The notes: generated from the letters alone by a model not told the origin. A DNA stretch of 21,031 bases from Ophiothrix spiculata (GCA_000969725.1 JXSR01S002724.1), one strand, 5' to 3'; counted from the first letter of the stretch, positions 8,647 to 18,620 are shown. Translations and numbers: made by a program.

Positions 8647-9331
8647 GTAGGTATCACAATTTTGTGTTTTCAGAGTCTTTTGATTTACTGGTGATGGGCA
8701 TTGCCCAATGATTAAAACCTTTCTTAAAGGGACTAGCCTATATTCGTCCCACTACTTATTTACCTACATGTTTTGTTTTATGAATTGATAGAACATGTTT
8801 CTAGCAAAATACCATACTGACGCATGTAAAATCACACCTTCGGGCAATGTACCACCCAAACATTTTCAGGAAATTAATGTACACGCGGGTAAAGTCCCAT
8901 TGGTATTCTTTAGAAGTCGCTACATTATCATCCCAATACCATTTTATTTGTGGCCATAATTTGCTGAATCACCTTGAAATTTATCATTTTTATCAAACTC
9001 TGCTTTGAAAAATAGTCGCAAACTCATCTCAATTACGATAGAAATGGGTACATTTTTATCCAAATGTCTTATAATTGTCGGGAATATCACGGCTGATCGC
9101 GGATGAATATACACTTTTTCAATGTGTCATTTTAATCCTTAAAAGATGATCTTTGCAAATAATTATAAAAGTGAAAATGACAAGAGGTGGCATTTACGGC
9201 TGATTTGGGATGGACGGTCACAATTCAGCTTTGAATCCTCAAGTTTCTACAAGTGCATGAGTGTCCTCAGCAACAGAGGGTTGTGCTATGTGGAAAGTGA
9301 ACTCATTGCATCATGAGAATCCCCTCCCAGT
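8647..9331. other. Intron-like DNA with a possible decayed TTAA MITE
   Basis: TTAAAGGGACTAG near 8724 starts like a TTAA MITE. CTATATTCGTCC (about 8738) has an inverted partner, GGATGAATATAC (about 9101-9112), and a TTAA lies a little beyond it (about 9139). The arms differ by an insertion and the case is weak. ACATGTT and AACATGT at about 8756-8788 form a small hairpin. No other exon seen. Confidence 0.35.
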
Positions 9332-9541
9332 GGTTAAGGTATGAAATAAAAAGTGCAACACCAAGCAAGTATTGTGATGCAAGCAAGCAGAAGCAGACCA
9401 AGCGATAACAGCCATCCATTGAGATGCTGTGATGGCATTCCACCTGTGCTCATTGACACCATCACACATCTCAAGATTACACAAGCCCTCCCTTGAAGTG
9501 ACTCACCCTCCGTTTATTTTTACAGCTCAGGTATCTTAACC
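9332..9541. repeat. Palindromic, MITE-like element
   Basis: The outer arms GGTTAAGGTA and TATCTTAACC (9332-9341, 9532-9541) are followed inward by an A- and T-rich block on each side. The centre is a strong hairpin: TTGAGATGCTGTGATGG (9419-9435) pairs with CCATCACACATCTCAA (9459-9474) with one bulged base. Outer arms are diverged and I see no clear target duplication. Confidence 0.55.
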
Positions 9542-11280
9542 TTGACACTGTTGCCCAGGGCAGCATACCTGATTTCATTACACTTGATGGAGATTTCTGT
9601 GATTTGACATTGCGGAATCGTATGTTTGTAAGGGTGTTTGTGATTTGTCTTTGGAAAACTACTTATCTCAAAGGTGTTTCTTAAGTGCCTCTGCAATTTT
9701 CAACTGAAATATATATATTTGGTTATGGTTGGAAGAGTGGGTATTGTATTTCATATGAAATGGGCTATTAAATGTGAGGATATTAACCCTAATAGATTTC
9801 TGTTTTCCATCGAAAAACATATATTTTCACCCAGATTGAAAGTTTGTGCTAAACCCTAGCTCTTGCTCAGAGCTATCCACTACCCTCTGCAGTAAAGCGC
9901 CCTGCCTGGGCTCATTGCTGGGTCCGTGGGAGGGGCGATATGTGGGGGGGGGGGGGGGGGCGACAAGGGAACGGTACTAGTTCTAGCCAAACCCATAACA
10001 ACCATAGCAAGTCATCACTAATTTGCTTCCTAAGACAATTTGGTACTTGCTAAAACCCAGTCTATAACATAATTTTGGTGAAATTTTAGAATAAGATCTA
10101 GTGAAGTTTGAATCGGTTATCTTTAATTTATATATGGGTTTAAGTGACAGTAAAAATGTACTGGTAGAAATACCCATTTCTTTTGGCAAGACGATTGGGT
10201 TTGACTTCTAATGGTTTTGCTTTTAAAGAAAATTGCCATCTCCCCTTCACAGTAGTCGTTTTACAATGAAAAGAAATGTTTTAAGCCATCTTATTGACAA
10301 TGACATAGGAATATCTCAGGAACACCTTTATCTATCATAACTGTTTTTTTCACCATTGTAAAGGTAAATCCATGACCTACTCATTATTTTTTTAAATATG
10401 GCTCCTATCTAATGTGTTAGGGTTTTTTTTTGGCGATACAATTAGAACTGCAATAATGGATTATTTAAGGACACTTTGTTTGATTCAAAGCAGATTCGAA
10501 CTCCTGATCAAATGAATGATAAATAAGGATCGAGAGCTTTTATCTCGATTGACAGAGATATGAAAGGAACTGACTGATTCCAGTTAGCATTAAACTCATA
10601 GTAACCATCATTTCCAAAAGAGGAAGGTGTAAGAATTCCATCAGACTAGTCAAAATGTTTAAGAAAAGAAAAAATTTATGAGATTTAGTGGGGTTTAATT
10701 TGATGCAAATTGAGATTGACATCTTATAAATCAAGTCAATTACAAGCAAGAAATACAAATGACAGACCAATTCCTAATTTGTGCAATTGAAGCTGCCCTA
10801 CATAAACGTTTTGACTTGGTGTACGCAGCGGAGTTAAGAATTAACAACTTTAAGTGTTCGTGAAAGGTGTCATTGTTGATCAAAATTACTAAAATGTTAT
10901 TAAAACATGCAAAAGTAAATACTTTCGCAGACAAATACACTGAATAAGAAATGCGGTGTCATGTTCATTGTCTCGGAGCAAACAAATTTACATAAAGATT
11001 ACTAGGTTGTGTTTTGCCAGATGGTTGCCTAATGCTCTGGTGATTTTAATATGTGTGTCAACGACATTTTTGTAGTATAAATTTTGAAGTTCACGATGAG
11101 GCAGTTAAAGAGTAGTTATGTTTCACAATTGCATGTAGAGTTATTGTAACAATTATTATTTTCAATGTAGGGTTTTTACTTCTTATGTGATGGTCACCCG
11201 TAGAGAAACATGGATGCTTAGAACTCCAGGGTTTTGCTTACGGTGGGCGGAATTGAGGGGAGGTGTCCTCACAATTTGAA
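9542..11280. other. Long non-coding stretch, no gene seen
   Basis: About 1.7 kb with no exon I can support on either strand. It holds the poly-G run at 9944-9960 and a local GC-rich patch (about 9857-9960) with a small hairpin, AGCTCT/AGAGCT. A CAAACCCAT motif near 9989 has weak inverted partners near 10133 and 10195. The remainder is ordinary AT-rich intronic or intergenic-like DNA. Confidence 0.5.
9944..9960 (+). repeat. Poly-G run, 17 bases
   Basis: Seventeen consecutive G follow GGGAGGGGCGATATGT. Together with the nearby G-runs this could form a G-quadruplex on the plus strand. Such runs are also prone to sequencing length error. Confidence 0.9.
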
Positions 11281-11283
11281 GAT

Positions 11284-11719
11284 ATGAGTGGTGCTCTGGC
11301 AAAATGAGCGGAAAGTTTCGATTTTCAAAATTGAGTTTATGGCATATTTTAATTCTAAATAATCTCAGCTTTCGAATGATATATAATATGTCATACTTTC
11401 TTTCTACAATTTTCATTTACAGATCGAAATACAAGGTAGTCCACTCAAAATCTGGTAGTAAAAAATTGTCGCAAATTGATTTTAAAGTTACTGTTTACTA
11501 TAGTGTATAATAGCAAAAGGCGATCAATTACCCGTGAATAATTACACTTCCCGGCGTATTTGACCTTCATAACGCAAAATATAGGTTAACACTGATGCAT
11601 TTATTTGTTTTATGTCAAAAAATGAAATTTGATCTTTTCATCATATTTTTACTTTAGCAGCCATTTATTCAAAATCTTCAATCGCCACTTTCCGCTCATA
11701 ATGTCAGAGCACCACACAT
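11284..11719. mobile_element. MITE with terminal inverted repeats of about 55 bp
   Basis: GTGGTGCTCTGGCAAAATGA (from 11288) is matched inverted from 11715 by GTGGTGCTCTGACATTATGA, then GCGGAAAGT on both arms. Counted over 55 positions, 41 agree, with only 4 mismatches in the outer 29. Similarity reaches outward to an ATATG block on each side, so the true ends may be a TA-type junction near 11283 and 11719. No transposase. Confidence 0.72.
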
Positions 11720-12365
11720 ATAGTTTCAGAAAAATTGTGGTACTTTTCCTGTAGAATTCAGAAGAGAGCTGGAATTCAAGTCAATAGTCTTCAGTTCTTA
11801 AAAAATGATTTTTTTGTGTGTGTGTGAGATTCAATGGAGTTAGAATTAGACATTTGAATTTGTGATGATTATCGATCACTGTAATCCGAGCCTTTCAAGC
11901 CCCTCCATACAGTTACGCACATAAAACACCAATGTGACACACATTCTTCTGTTCATCTTTAAAGATCTTTATCTTTAACATCCAAATAGGCATATAAACT
12001 CTAAAATAAGCCCCAGCCTGCAGTACACCTACAATCTGTATCAGGACTATTCAGTCCCAACCATGATTTCAATACTTCTCTTTCAAGCCTCTCTTATCTA
12101 TCCTAACATTGATAGAATATATCTCCCCTATTCACCTGTACAAATTGACTGCTACCAACCATCCTATCTCTTCCTGCCCCTCTTTTGGTCCCCCTATCTA
12201 TTTATAATATTGATATGATAACTTTTCCCATTCATCCGAACCTATTGACTATTTTCTTTGCCTGGTACAATTGAACGCACCACTTACAAATATAGGATGC
12301 TGCGTGTTTTTCATCGCTGTAATTTGAGATGGAACCATTCACTGAATGCCAACTGACAGCTATAG
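11720..12365. other. Non-coding DNA, no gene seen
   Basis: Contains a brief TG microsatellite (about 11814-11825). The segment from about 11900 to 12240 is pyrimidine-rich, with repeated CTATCT/CCTATC words. No exon-like frame with splice borders. Confidence 0.5.
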
Positions 12366-12495
12366 GTAGCTTGCAGAGGAGGTTTTCACAATATCCCACG
12401 ATGCAATGCAACATTGTACCATTATTGCCTATTATATCTAAGTGTATCAGAATAATGCATTGTGGGATATTCTGAAAACCTCCTCTGGTAGCTTG
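12366..12495. mobile_element. 114-bp hAT MITE with perfect 8-bp target duplication
   Basis: The body is 12374-12487. Both flanks are GTAGCTTG (12366-12373 and 12488-12495), a perfect 8-bp duplication. Terminal inverted repeats start CAGAGGAGGTTTTCACAATA on the left and, reversed, CAGAGGAGGTTTTCAGAATA on the right, continuing through TCCCAC(G/A)ATGCA to about 30 bp. An 8-bp duplication with CAG...CTG ends is the hAT signature. It has almost no internal sequence and can only move in trans. Confidence 0.9.
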
Positions 12496-12820
12496 TATAT
12501 ACGCAATTTCAACGATGGTGGAAAACTACAGCCTTGTTTACATGTGAAGTTATTCGTAGGTCTAAGTTAAATACTCCAAAGTCCCAAACTGCATTGGGCC
12601 ACAATTCCTTCAAGCCCCTATGATTAAGAGAACCTTGCTAAAAAGTCTTTTCTGTTGTAATCATCAATAGTTTTACCAAGTTCCATCAAGGTTATCACAA
12701 TGTGATCCTGCTGCCGTCATAATTGTTTAAATCATGAGAGAAATTTGGGTATTGTATGGTATCCCAAATGCAAACCTAAACAAAGATTCACCAGCATTTT
12801 CTTAGGAATAACTCCTTTGG

Positions 12821-13106
12821 CAAGTCAAATGTACAATAAGTCAATAAACAGTGCTTTTTGAGAAAAACTGTGTTTTCCACTCGTAAAACAATGTTTATCG
12901 ATAAACCATGTTTTTCAATTGTTTTTATCGTGTGAAAAACCTTGTTTTTCTCAAAAAGCAATGTTTATAGTCTAACAATGTTAATCGATAAACTATGTTT
13001 TTCAAAACACACTGTTTATCTATAAACATCGTTTTTTTGACTGATAATGTTTTTCCCGTTTTTCCTCGAAAATCACTGTTTATTGGCTTATTGTACAATT
13101 GTCTTG
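12821..13106. mobile_element. Modular palindromic MITE built of TGTTTATCGATAAAC-like units
   Basis: TGTACAATAAGTCAATAAAC at 12830-12849 is matched inverted at the right end with one mismatch over 24 bp. Weaker matching outward to CAAG/CTTG puts the ends at 12821 and 13106. Inside are nested palindromes: CTTTTTGAGAAAAAC (12854-12868) has an exact inverted partner near 12944-12958, and GTTTATCGATAAAC-type palindromes recur near 12891, 12975 and 13013. It appears to have grown by internal duplication of one short palindromic module. No coding capacity. Confidence 0.75.
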
Positions 13107-13463
13107 TTATAAATTCCTCATGTCATTACACACATCTGAGTTTGTTTGTACTCTCGCTACTCCCATTATATCTGAGCTACCTTGCAGTTCCCTTTACATC
13201 TGAGCTTTGTATAACAGTGTGAACAGGGCTGACTTTTAGTTAACACTGTGTTTTGTTTTCATAAATGGTACCATTTTATGAAGCTCACCACTTATTTCCC
13301 AGGAGAATCTTCAATCAGCACTTTTATTGTCGTCAGACCCAAGTTTATATATTTTTAACTGGACTGTTATACTTCGCTGTATGTTATGTATTGTTGACAG
13401 TAATATTTAGCAAGATGACCAACCATTTATTGCATCTAGCAATTACATTTAGCATTGTTCAGC
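13107..13463. other. Non-coding DNA, no gene seen
   Basis: A short diverged repeat of (A/T)CATCTGAG(C/T)T words near 13128, 13167 and 13196. Open frames here are hydrophobic by composition and lack splice borders. Confidence 0.45.
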
Positions 13464-13684
13464 TACTGTTAACGGGGTTATGTTGGAGAGGGTTTAATTT
13501 TTCGCAAATTTCGCGAATCAACATCTAACTGCGAATATAACATCCCACGAATACATTAATTTTATGTGCAGGTCTATGTAATGAAGTTTAAAAACGCTAA
13601 TTTAACACGCGCGAAAAGGTCCTGATTGCCTGGTTTCACAACAAATTTTGCTCGCGAAAATATAAACTACTCACGTTTACAGTA
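13464..13684. mobile_element. TA-flanked MITE with CTGTAAACG ends and TTCGCG interior
   Basis: The left end TACTGTTAACGGGG and the reversed right end TACTGTAAACGTGAG correspond, and both arms then carry a GTTTA(A/T)(T/A)TTTTCGC block at slightly different spacing. A TA dinucleotide borders each end (13464-13465, 13683-13684). The interior is rich in TTCGCG and CGCGAA words. The TA border suggests Tc1/mariner-type insertion, but the arms are diverged. Confidence 0.6.
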
Positions 13685-14060
13685 TATTAAAATATTCATT
13701 TGTATTCAGATTTACATGCTGACCATGATACTAATGTTAGATTTTACCAAAATGTGCATTTTTGGAGGGGAAAAAATACCAAAAATTGTGTCTTTTCTTT
13801 TTTAACCAACTTTTTTCTTAAAAGCATTTATTAAGATTCTGAAATGTAAAAATGTGAAATTTCAACCTTATGTAATTTAGAACAGATGTCTTGGACAAAA
13901 TTTCTTCAATTTTGATTTTATCTAATATTACCAAAACTTAACCGTCTTTGACCATTTTAATACTTATTTTTGGCAATCTTCTGAAAATTTAAAAATGAAT
14001 CTTAAATTTCCCAGCTGCATGCTTCCCTTGGTCCGGCCCCTTCCCCCTAATGGTTTATTC
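13685..14060. other. AT-rich non-coding DNA
   Basis: No exon, tandem array or inverted-repeat element that I could support. Mostly A- and T-rich with short homopolymers. Confidence 0.45.
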
Positions 14061-14190
14061 AGAGTCGTTTCGATATGCATCAATCAATGCCCATCAACGC
14101 GCAGTCTTTACACGCGCTATACACAAGGAATAGCGCGTTTTAAAGACTGCGGGTCGATGGACTTCGTACGTTGCATATCGACTTTACTCT
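14061..14190. repeat. Long imperfect hairpin, MITE-like
   Basis: TCGATATGCA (14070-14079) pairs with TGCATATCGA (14172-14181). Inward, CCATCAACGCGCAGTCTTTA (14091-14110) and CGCGCTAT pair with ATAGCGCG and TTTAAAGACTGCGGGTCGAT (14130-14158) with few mismatches. The loop is about 9 nt. Pairing extends weakly outward to AGAGT/ACTCT at 14061 and 14190. The GC content of the arms stands out from the flanks. Confidence 0.75.
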
Positions 14191-14216
14191 ACTTGCTCCA
14201 TGGTTCGGAAGTCACG
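14181..14216 (+). repeat. SINE fragment, shared with 19896-19931
   Basis: This 36-base stretch matches the reverse complement of 19896-19931 at 34 of 36 positions; the shared core includes TGGTTCGGAAGTCACG. At 19.9 kb the sequence is the body of a tRNA-derived SINE, so here it is a headless SINE piece in the opposite orientation, fused to the edge of the hairpin element. Confidence 0.8.
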
Positions 14217-14286
14217 TAAAGCCGTTTGTCCCCTGTACGAATAGACTCCTTCATGGGGTATGCATTTCATGTAAGTACTGTGTATC

Positions 14287-14323
14287 ATTGATTGGTTAAT
14301 TGATTGATTGAATGATTGATTGA
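14287..14323. repeat. Short ATTG/GATT microsatellite
   Basis: Imperfect tetranucleotide run of ATTG units (ATTGATTGGTTAATTGATTG and onward) of about 37 bases. Confidence 0.75.
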
Positions 14324-14340
14324 CACACTCTGAATAAACC

Positions 14341-14680
14341 ATTACTCTCCTCTCAAGATTCTGTGCAAGGTTTTTTGATTGCACCAACATCTGTTTCTGT
14401 GACATACCCTCATCATATAATTTCTGATCATGCAATATCTTGGTTCTGCCCTCCTTACCCAAGATACTGTGATTGAACCAACTGTTTCTAGGTTAATAAC
14501 ACGGCCATCATGCAATATCCTAGTCCTGCCCCTTCCCACTCTTCTAGATTCTACGATTTTACCAACTGTTTCTAGTAAATAACACTGCTGATCATGCAAT
14601 ATCCTGGCCCTGCCCCTTCCCACTCTTCTAGATTCTACGATTGTACCAACATGTGTTTCTTTGACACACTTTCATTTATT
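14341..14680. repeat. Tandem repeat, unit 80-84 bp, about 3.5-4 copies
   Basis: ATCATGCAATATC recurs at 14427, 14507 and 14591, followed each time by CTGCCC(C)(T/C)TCC, then a TTCTA..ACGATT..ACCAAC block. A more diverged copy precedes it from 14341 (CCAACATCTGTTTCTGTGAC) and the last copy ends with a similar CCAACATGTGTTTCTTTGAC. Minus-strand open frames here repeat their amino acids only because the DNA repeats. Confidence 0.85.
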
Positions 14681-15101
14681 ATCCTAGTTTTCTTGTAAGT
14701 AAAACATGTTAGTGCCGATTGAGACATGTGCATTTCTATAAGTAATTAGTATTTCAAGTCTTATACCCCAGATCACCCTGTGAAGGGAGCTCCAAACATG
14801 CGATGTGCTAAAAAAAATATAGGTTTTAAGAAACCAGGAAAAAACTGTTCTCTGCCCCTGTTACAACTGTTGTTTCAAACGATCAAATGTTCATATCTCA
14901 GCAACAACCATTTTACATGTTTTTTGTTTTGTTTTGTTTTTCTTTATAATGAAACTAGACCAATTCAAATGAAAGCCCATATTTTTTTGATTGTAAATCA
15001 AGAGTTTCACTTACAAATTCCAAGTAGTTTTTGTGATATAGCAAAAAGTGTAAAGTTAATTGGTATACCTATTTCCCATTTCTTATGTATTTTCATAACA
15101 G
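14681..15101. other. Non-coding, intron-like DNA before candidate terminal exon
   Basis: Contains a TTTTG run (about 14920-14942) and, at the right edge, the pyrimidine-rich tract that leads to the acceptor at 15101. The open frame that runs from 14780 into the exon is probably chance read-through of the intron. Confidence 0.5.
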
Positions 15102-15211
15102 CCTCATCCCCAGGGTTGCATACTTTGTTTTGCCTTGGAAGAGTAAACAACAAGCAAACTAATGGTGAAACCTCACAAAATTCATTTCAGAAGTCAAGGT
15201 CAATCAGTTAA
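15102..15211 (+). CDS. Candidate terminal exon with stop, unknown protein
   Basis: A pyrimidine-rich tract ends in TTTTCATAACAG at 15101. Read with the single base left over from exon 8562-8646, the first codon is GCC (Ala) and the frame stays open for 35 more residues, beginning SSPGLHTLFCLGRVNNKQ and ending NSFQKSRSIS, then TAA at 15209-15211. The peptide is polar and rich in Ser, Asn and Gln, like a disordered C-terminus; no domain seen. The frame fit, acceptor and following ATTAAA support a last exon. Against it, the peptide is unrecognised, short open frames are common, and intervening exons in the 6.5-kb gap cannot be excluded. Confidence 0.45.
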
Positions 15212-15274
15212 AAGTAGATAGATTATATACTTCTTAAAATAGGAACCTATACCTTTAATATATTGAATTGAAAT

Positions 15275-15280
15275 ATTAAA
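15275..15280 (+). promoter_or_regulatory. Candidate poly(A) signal ATTAAA
   Basis: ATTAAA, the commonest variant of the animal polyadenylation hexamer, lies 64 bases after the candidate stop. A T- and G-rich stretch (TTTTGTTAGAAGTTGTTTCG) follows 10-30 bases on, as expected of a downstream element. In AT-rich DNA such a hexamer also arises by chance. Confidence 0.35.
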
Positions 15281-15299
15281 TTCTGACTCATTTTGTTAG

Positions 15300-16264
15300 A
15301 AGTTGTTTCGCATATTTGACGATCACATTTTATGCCTTCTTCATTTACATTTATTACCCGAACAACCCAGTTACTCAAATTGTACCAAGTCATACAAAAT
15401 ATGATTTTCCCAGTACGGCCTCAAAACTTGGATGGCAAATTTAGTCACATATTTTTGATATAAAACCTTGAATCAAGTAGATACACTCAAAATGATACTT
15501 AAAAGCATCAGAAAGGAATTAACAGTGAATAATCCCCCGTAATACCACTGACTCCCCCCTCCTTCTTCTCCCTCTCCCACTTAGCTCACTTATCCCAAAT
15601 TGTGTGTATGGTGTCAAACAAATTTGTAGTAATTGACTTGCATAACCGGGATTCTTATCGTATTTTGGTAGCTACTTACATTGCTCTCAATCTTCGTCAC
15701 CTTTCCTTAATGAAAAGCAGTCTGCATGATTGGCATTCTGTATATTTTAAAGGCAGAGCTGGGATGAATTTCACTTAACATTTTAGCAATCACATGGATC
15801 GAAAAATCCCATTTTGATTGATTAACCTAAAATTGATCACTAGGGCCCCCGTCTCCCCCCCCCCAAAAAAAAGAAGTATACCACGCCTAATTTTCAGATT
15901 TGCCAAAAGTTTTTTTTCTTTGAGAATTTTGATCATTTGAAAATATTTTTAAATTGCTATTTTCATTTTGTTTACATTGTAATACTGTTTGTAAACTAGT
16001 ATAAAGAGATTTTTTTGGTACAGTAGACTCATTTGCATCTTTATAGAGGCCATAATTTGGTGTAGCTTTGACTTACATTTGAAAAAAAAAATCCACCCGA
16101 TCGTACTTGCTCAAAAAAAGTTGTGGAGTACAACCAAATAATTTTTTTGTTTTGGCCCTATCTAGTGATTGTTTCTTGGAATTCGGTTTTGTCTGTGTTG
16201 TTTAAGCCTCCAAAATACTTGCTGTTAAATTGAACAGAGATACGGGTTGTGAATTAGCTTTCTT
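15300..16264. other. Non-coding DNA, no gene seen
   Basis: No exon or inverted-repeat element that I can support. It contains a C-run joined to an A-run near 15855-15872 and several homopolymer-rich patches. Part of the left side may be 3' untranslated or downstream sequence if the terminal exon is real. Confidence 0.45.
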
Positions 16265-16437
16265 CAGGCATGAGAATTATCAGATAAATATCTGATTTCA
16301 GATATTTTGTCTTCCAAAATCATCCAAATTCAGATAATTTGGGGGCTTGATTTAACCATTTTTAGTGGTTTTTTGGTCATATTTGACTAAATTCAGATAT
16401 TTTCATGAAAAATCATTCTCATGCCTGTTTCTTCTAC
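16265..16437. mobile_element. 173-bp hAT-like MITE with CAGGCATGAGAAT ends
   Basis: Perfect 13-bp inverted repeats CAGGCATGAGAAT lie at 16265-16277 and, inverted, at 16425-16437. TTTCTT borders both ends (16259-16264, 16438-16443), a possible target duplication shorter than the usual 8 bp. The interior carries repeated TCAGATATTT / AAATATCTGA words. CAG...CTG termini favour hAT. Confidence 0.7.
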
Positions 16438-16755
16438 TGAATACATATTTAAAAAATAATGATCATTTCAAATAGTTACAATTCAATTCTGCAATGATAT
16501 TGACGGAAAATCAAAACATACAGGTTTTGACCTTTATATCAGATACAATTTTAATCTCTGCAATATGATGCATATATCCCAACAACGTGCATATGTTACG
16601 GTTTATTTAGTTTGACAAGTTAATTTTGTTTCAGTGGCATAATCAGTTAAGCGCAAGTCTGCACACAGATTATATCAAAGCAATATCTTGTGTTGATCAG
16701 AACCAATAATTGTTTTCATTAATGAAACCAAAAGCGCTTCTGGATGACCTTCACC
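16438..16755. other. Non-coding DNA with a possible tRNA-like remnant
   Basis: AGTGGCATAATCAGTTAAGCGC near 16633-16654 resembles the A-box end of a tRNA-derived SINE, but no B box follows at proper spacing, so it is at best a decayed fragment. It sits just before the minisatellite. Confidence 0.35.
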
Positions 16756-18620
16756 CATATTAGTTGCATCCTGAGTATGTGGATTAGGATGCAGAACTGA
16801 TTGCATCTCCTTGCCACTCCCAGGCAGCCGAAGGATGTTCAGCCGAGATGTTAGTTGCATCCTGAGTATGTGGATTACGATGTAGAACTGATTGGATCTT
16901 ATAGCCACTCCCAGGCAGCCAAAGGATGTTCAGACGAGATGTTAGTTTCATCCTGAGTATGTGGATTAGGATGCAAAACTGATTGGATCTCCTAGCTACT
17001 CCCAGGCTTCCTAGGGATGTTCAGACGAGATGTTAGTTGCATCCTGAGTATGTGGATTAGGATGCAGAACTGATTGGATCTCCTAGCTACTCCCAGGCTT
17101 CCTAGGGATGTTCAGACAAGATGTTAGTTGCATCCTGAGTATGTGGATTAGGATGCAGAACTGGTTGGATCTCCTAGCCACTCCCAGGCAGCCAAAGGAT
17201 GTTCAGACGAGAATTTAGTTGCATCCTGAGTATGTGGATTAGGATGCAGAACTGATTGGATCTCCTAGCCACTCCCAGGCTTCCTAGGGATGTTCAGACG
17301 AGATGTTAGTTGCATCCTGAGTATGTGTATTAGGATGCAGAACTGATTGCATCTCCTAGCCACTCCCAGGCAGCCAAAGGATGTTCAGACGAGATGTTAG
17401 TTGCATCCTGAGTATGTGGAGTCAAAGGATGTGGATTAGGATGCAGAACTGATTGGATCTCCTAGTCACTCCCAGGCAGCCAAAGGATGTTCAGAAGAGA
17501 TGTTAGTTGCATCCTGAGTATGTGGATTAGGATGCATAACTGATTGGATCTTATAGCCACTCCCATACTTCAAAGGATTTTCAGACGAGAGGTTAGTTGC
17601 ATCATTAGCTGAGTATGTGGATTAGGATGCAAAACTGATTGGATCTCCTAGCTACTCCCAGGCTTCCTAGGGATGTTCAGACGAGATGTTAGTTGCATCC
17701 TGAGTATGCGGATTAGGATGCAGAACTGGTTGGATCTCCTAGCCACTCCCTGGCAGCCAAAGGATGTCAGACGGGAAGTTAGTTGCATCCTGAGTATGTG
17801 GATTAGGATGCAGAACTGATTGGATCTTCTAGCCACTCCCAGGCAGCCAAAGGATGTTCAGATGAGATGTTAGTTGCATCCTGAGTTATATGATTTAGGA
17901 TGCAGAACAGATTCGATCTCCTAGCCACTCCCAGGCAGCCAAAGGATGTTCAGACGAGATGTTACTTGCATCCTGAGTATGTGGATTAGGATGCAGAACT
18001 GATTGGATCTCCTAGCCACTCCCAGGCAGCCAAAGGATGTTCAGACGAGATGTTAGTTGCATCCTGAGTATGTGGAGTCAAAGGCATCCTGAGTATGTGG
18101 ATTAGGATGCAGAACTGATTGGATCTCCTAGCCACTCCCAGGCAGCCAAGGATGTTCAGACGAGATGTTAGTTGCATCTTGAGTATGTGGATTAGGATGC
18201 AGAACTGATTGGATCTCCTAGCCACTCCCAGGCAGCCAAGGATGTTCAGACGAGATGTTAGTTGCATCTTGAGTATGTGGATTAGGATGCAGAACTGATT
18301 GGATCTCCTAGCCACTCCCAGGCAGCCAAAGGATGTTCAGACGAGATGTTAGTTGCATCCTGATTATGTGGATTAGGATGCAGAACTGATTGGATCTCCT
18401 AGCTACTCCCAGGCTTCCTATGGATATTCAGACAAGATGTTAGTTGCATCCTGAGTACGTGGATTAGGATGCAGAACTGATTGGATCTCCTAGCCACTCC
18501 CAGGCAGCCAAGGGATGTTCAGATGAGATGTTAGTTGCATCTTGAGTATGTGAATTAGGATGCAGAACTGATTGGATCTTCTAGCCACTCCCAGGCTTCC
18601 TAGGAATGTTCAGACGGGAT
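16756..18620. repeat. Minisatellite, 91-bp unit, about 20 copies
   Basis: The anchor GTTGCATCCTGAG recurs, with variants, at 16763, 16854, 16945, 17036, 17127, 17218, 17309, 17400, 17506, 17596, 17692, 17782, 17873, 17964, 18056, 18171, 18261, 18352, 18443 and 18534. The basic spacing is 91 bp; exceptions come from 90-bp units and insertions. Each unit contains an inverted repeat, GCATCCT and AGGATGC around 13 nt. Two main variants alternate irregularly at one site: CAGGCAGCCAAAGGATG and CAGGCTTCCTAGGGATG. Since 91 is not a multiple of 3, no frame stays open through the array, which argues against a repeat protein. Confidence 0.95.

Noticed and set aside
9525-9532. Possible micro-exon after TTTTTACAG
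   Set aside because: It would be about five bases, the next frame has an early stop, and the site lies in a palindromic element.
14184-14623. Minus-strand frames with repeated RILHD peptides
   Set aside because: They are translations of the 80-84-bp tandem array in changing frames, with no splice borders.
16633-16700. Fourth tRNA-derived SINE head
   Set aside because: An A-box-like stretch is present but no B box follows at the right spacing.
17986-18315. Repetitive minus-strand protein (MARRSNQFCILIHIL repeats)
   Set aside because: It exists only because consecutive 90-bp units keep the frame; the normal 91-bp unit shifts it, so the array is not coding.
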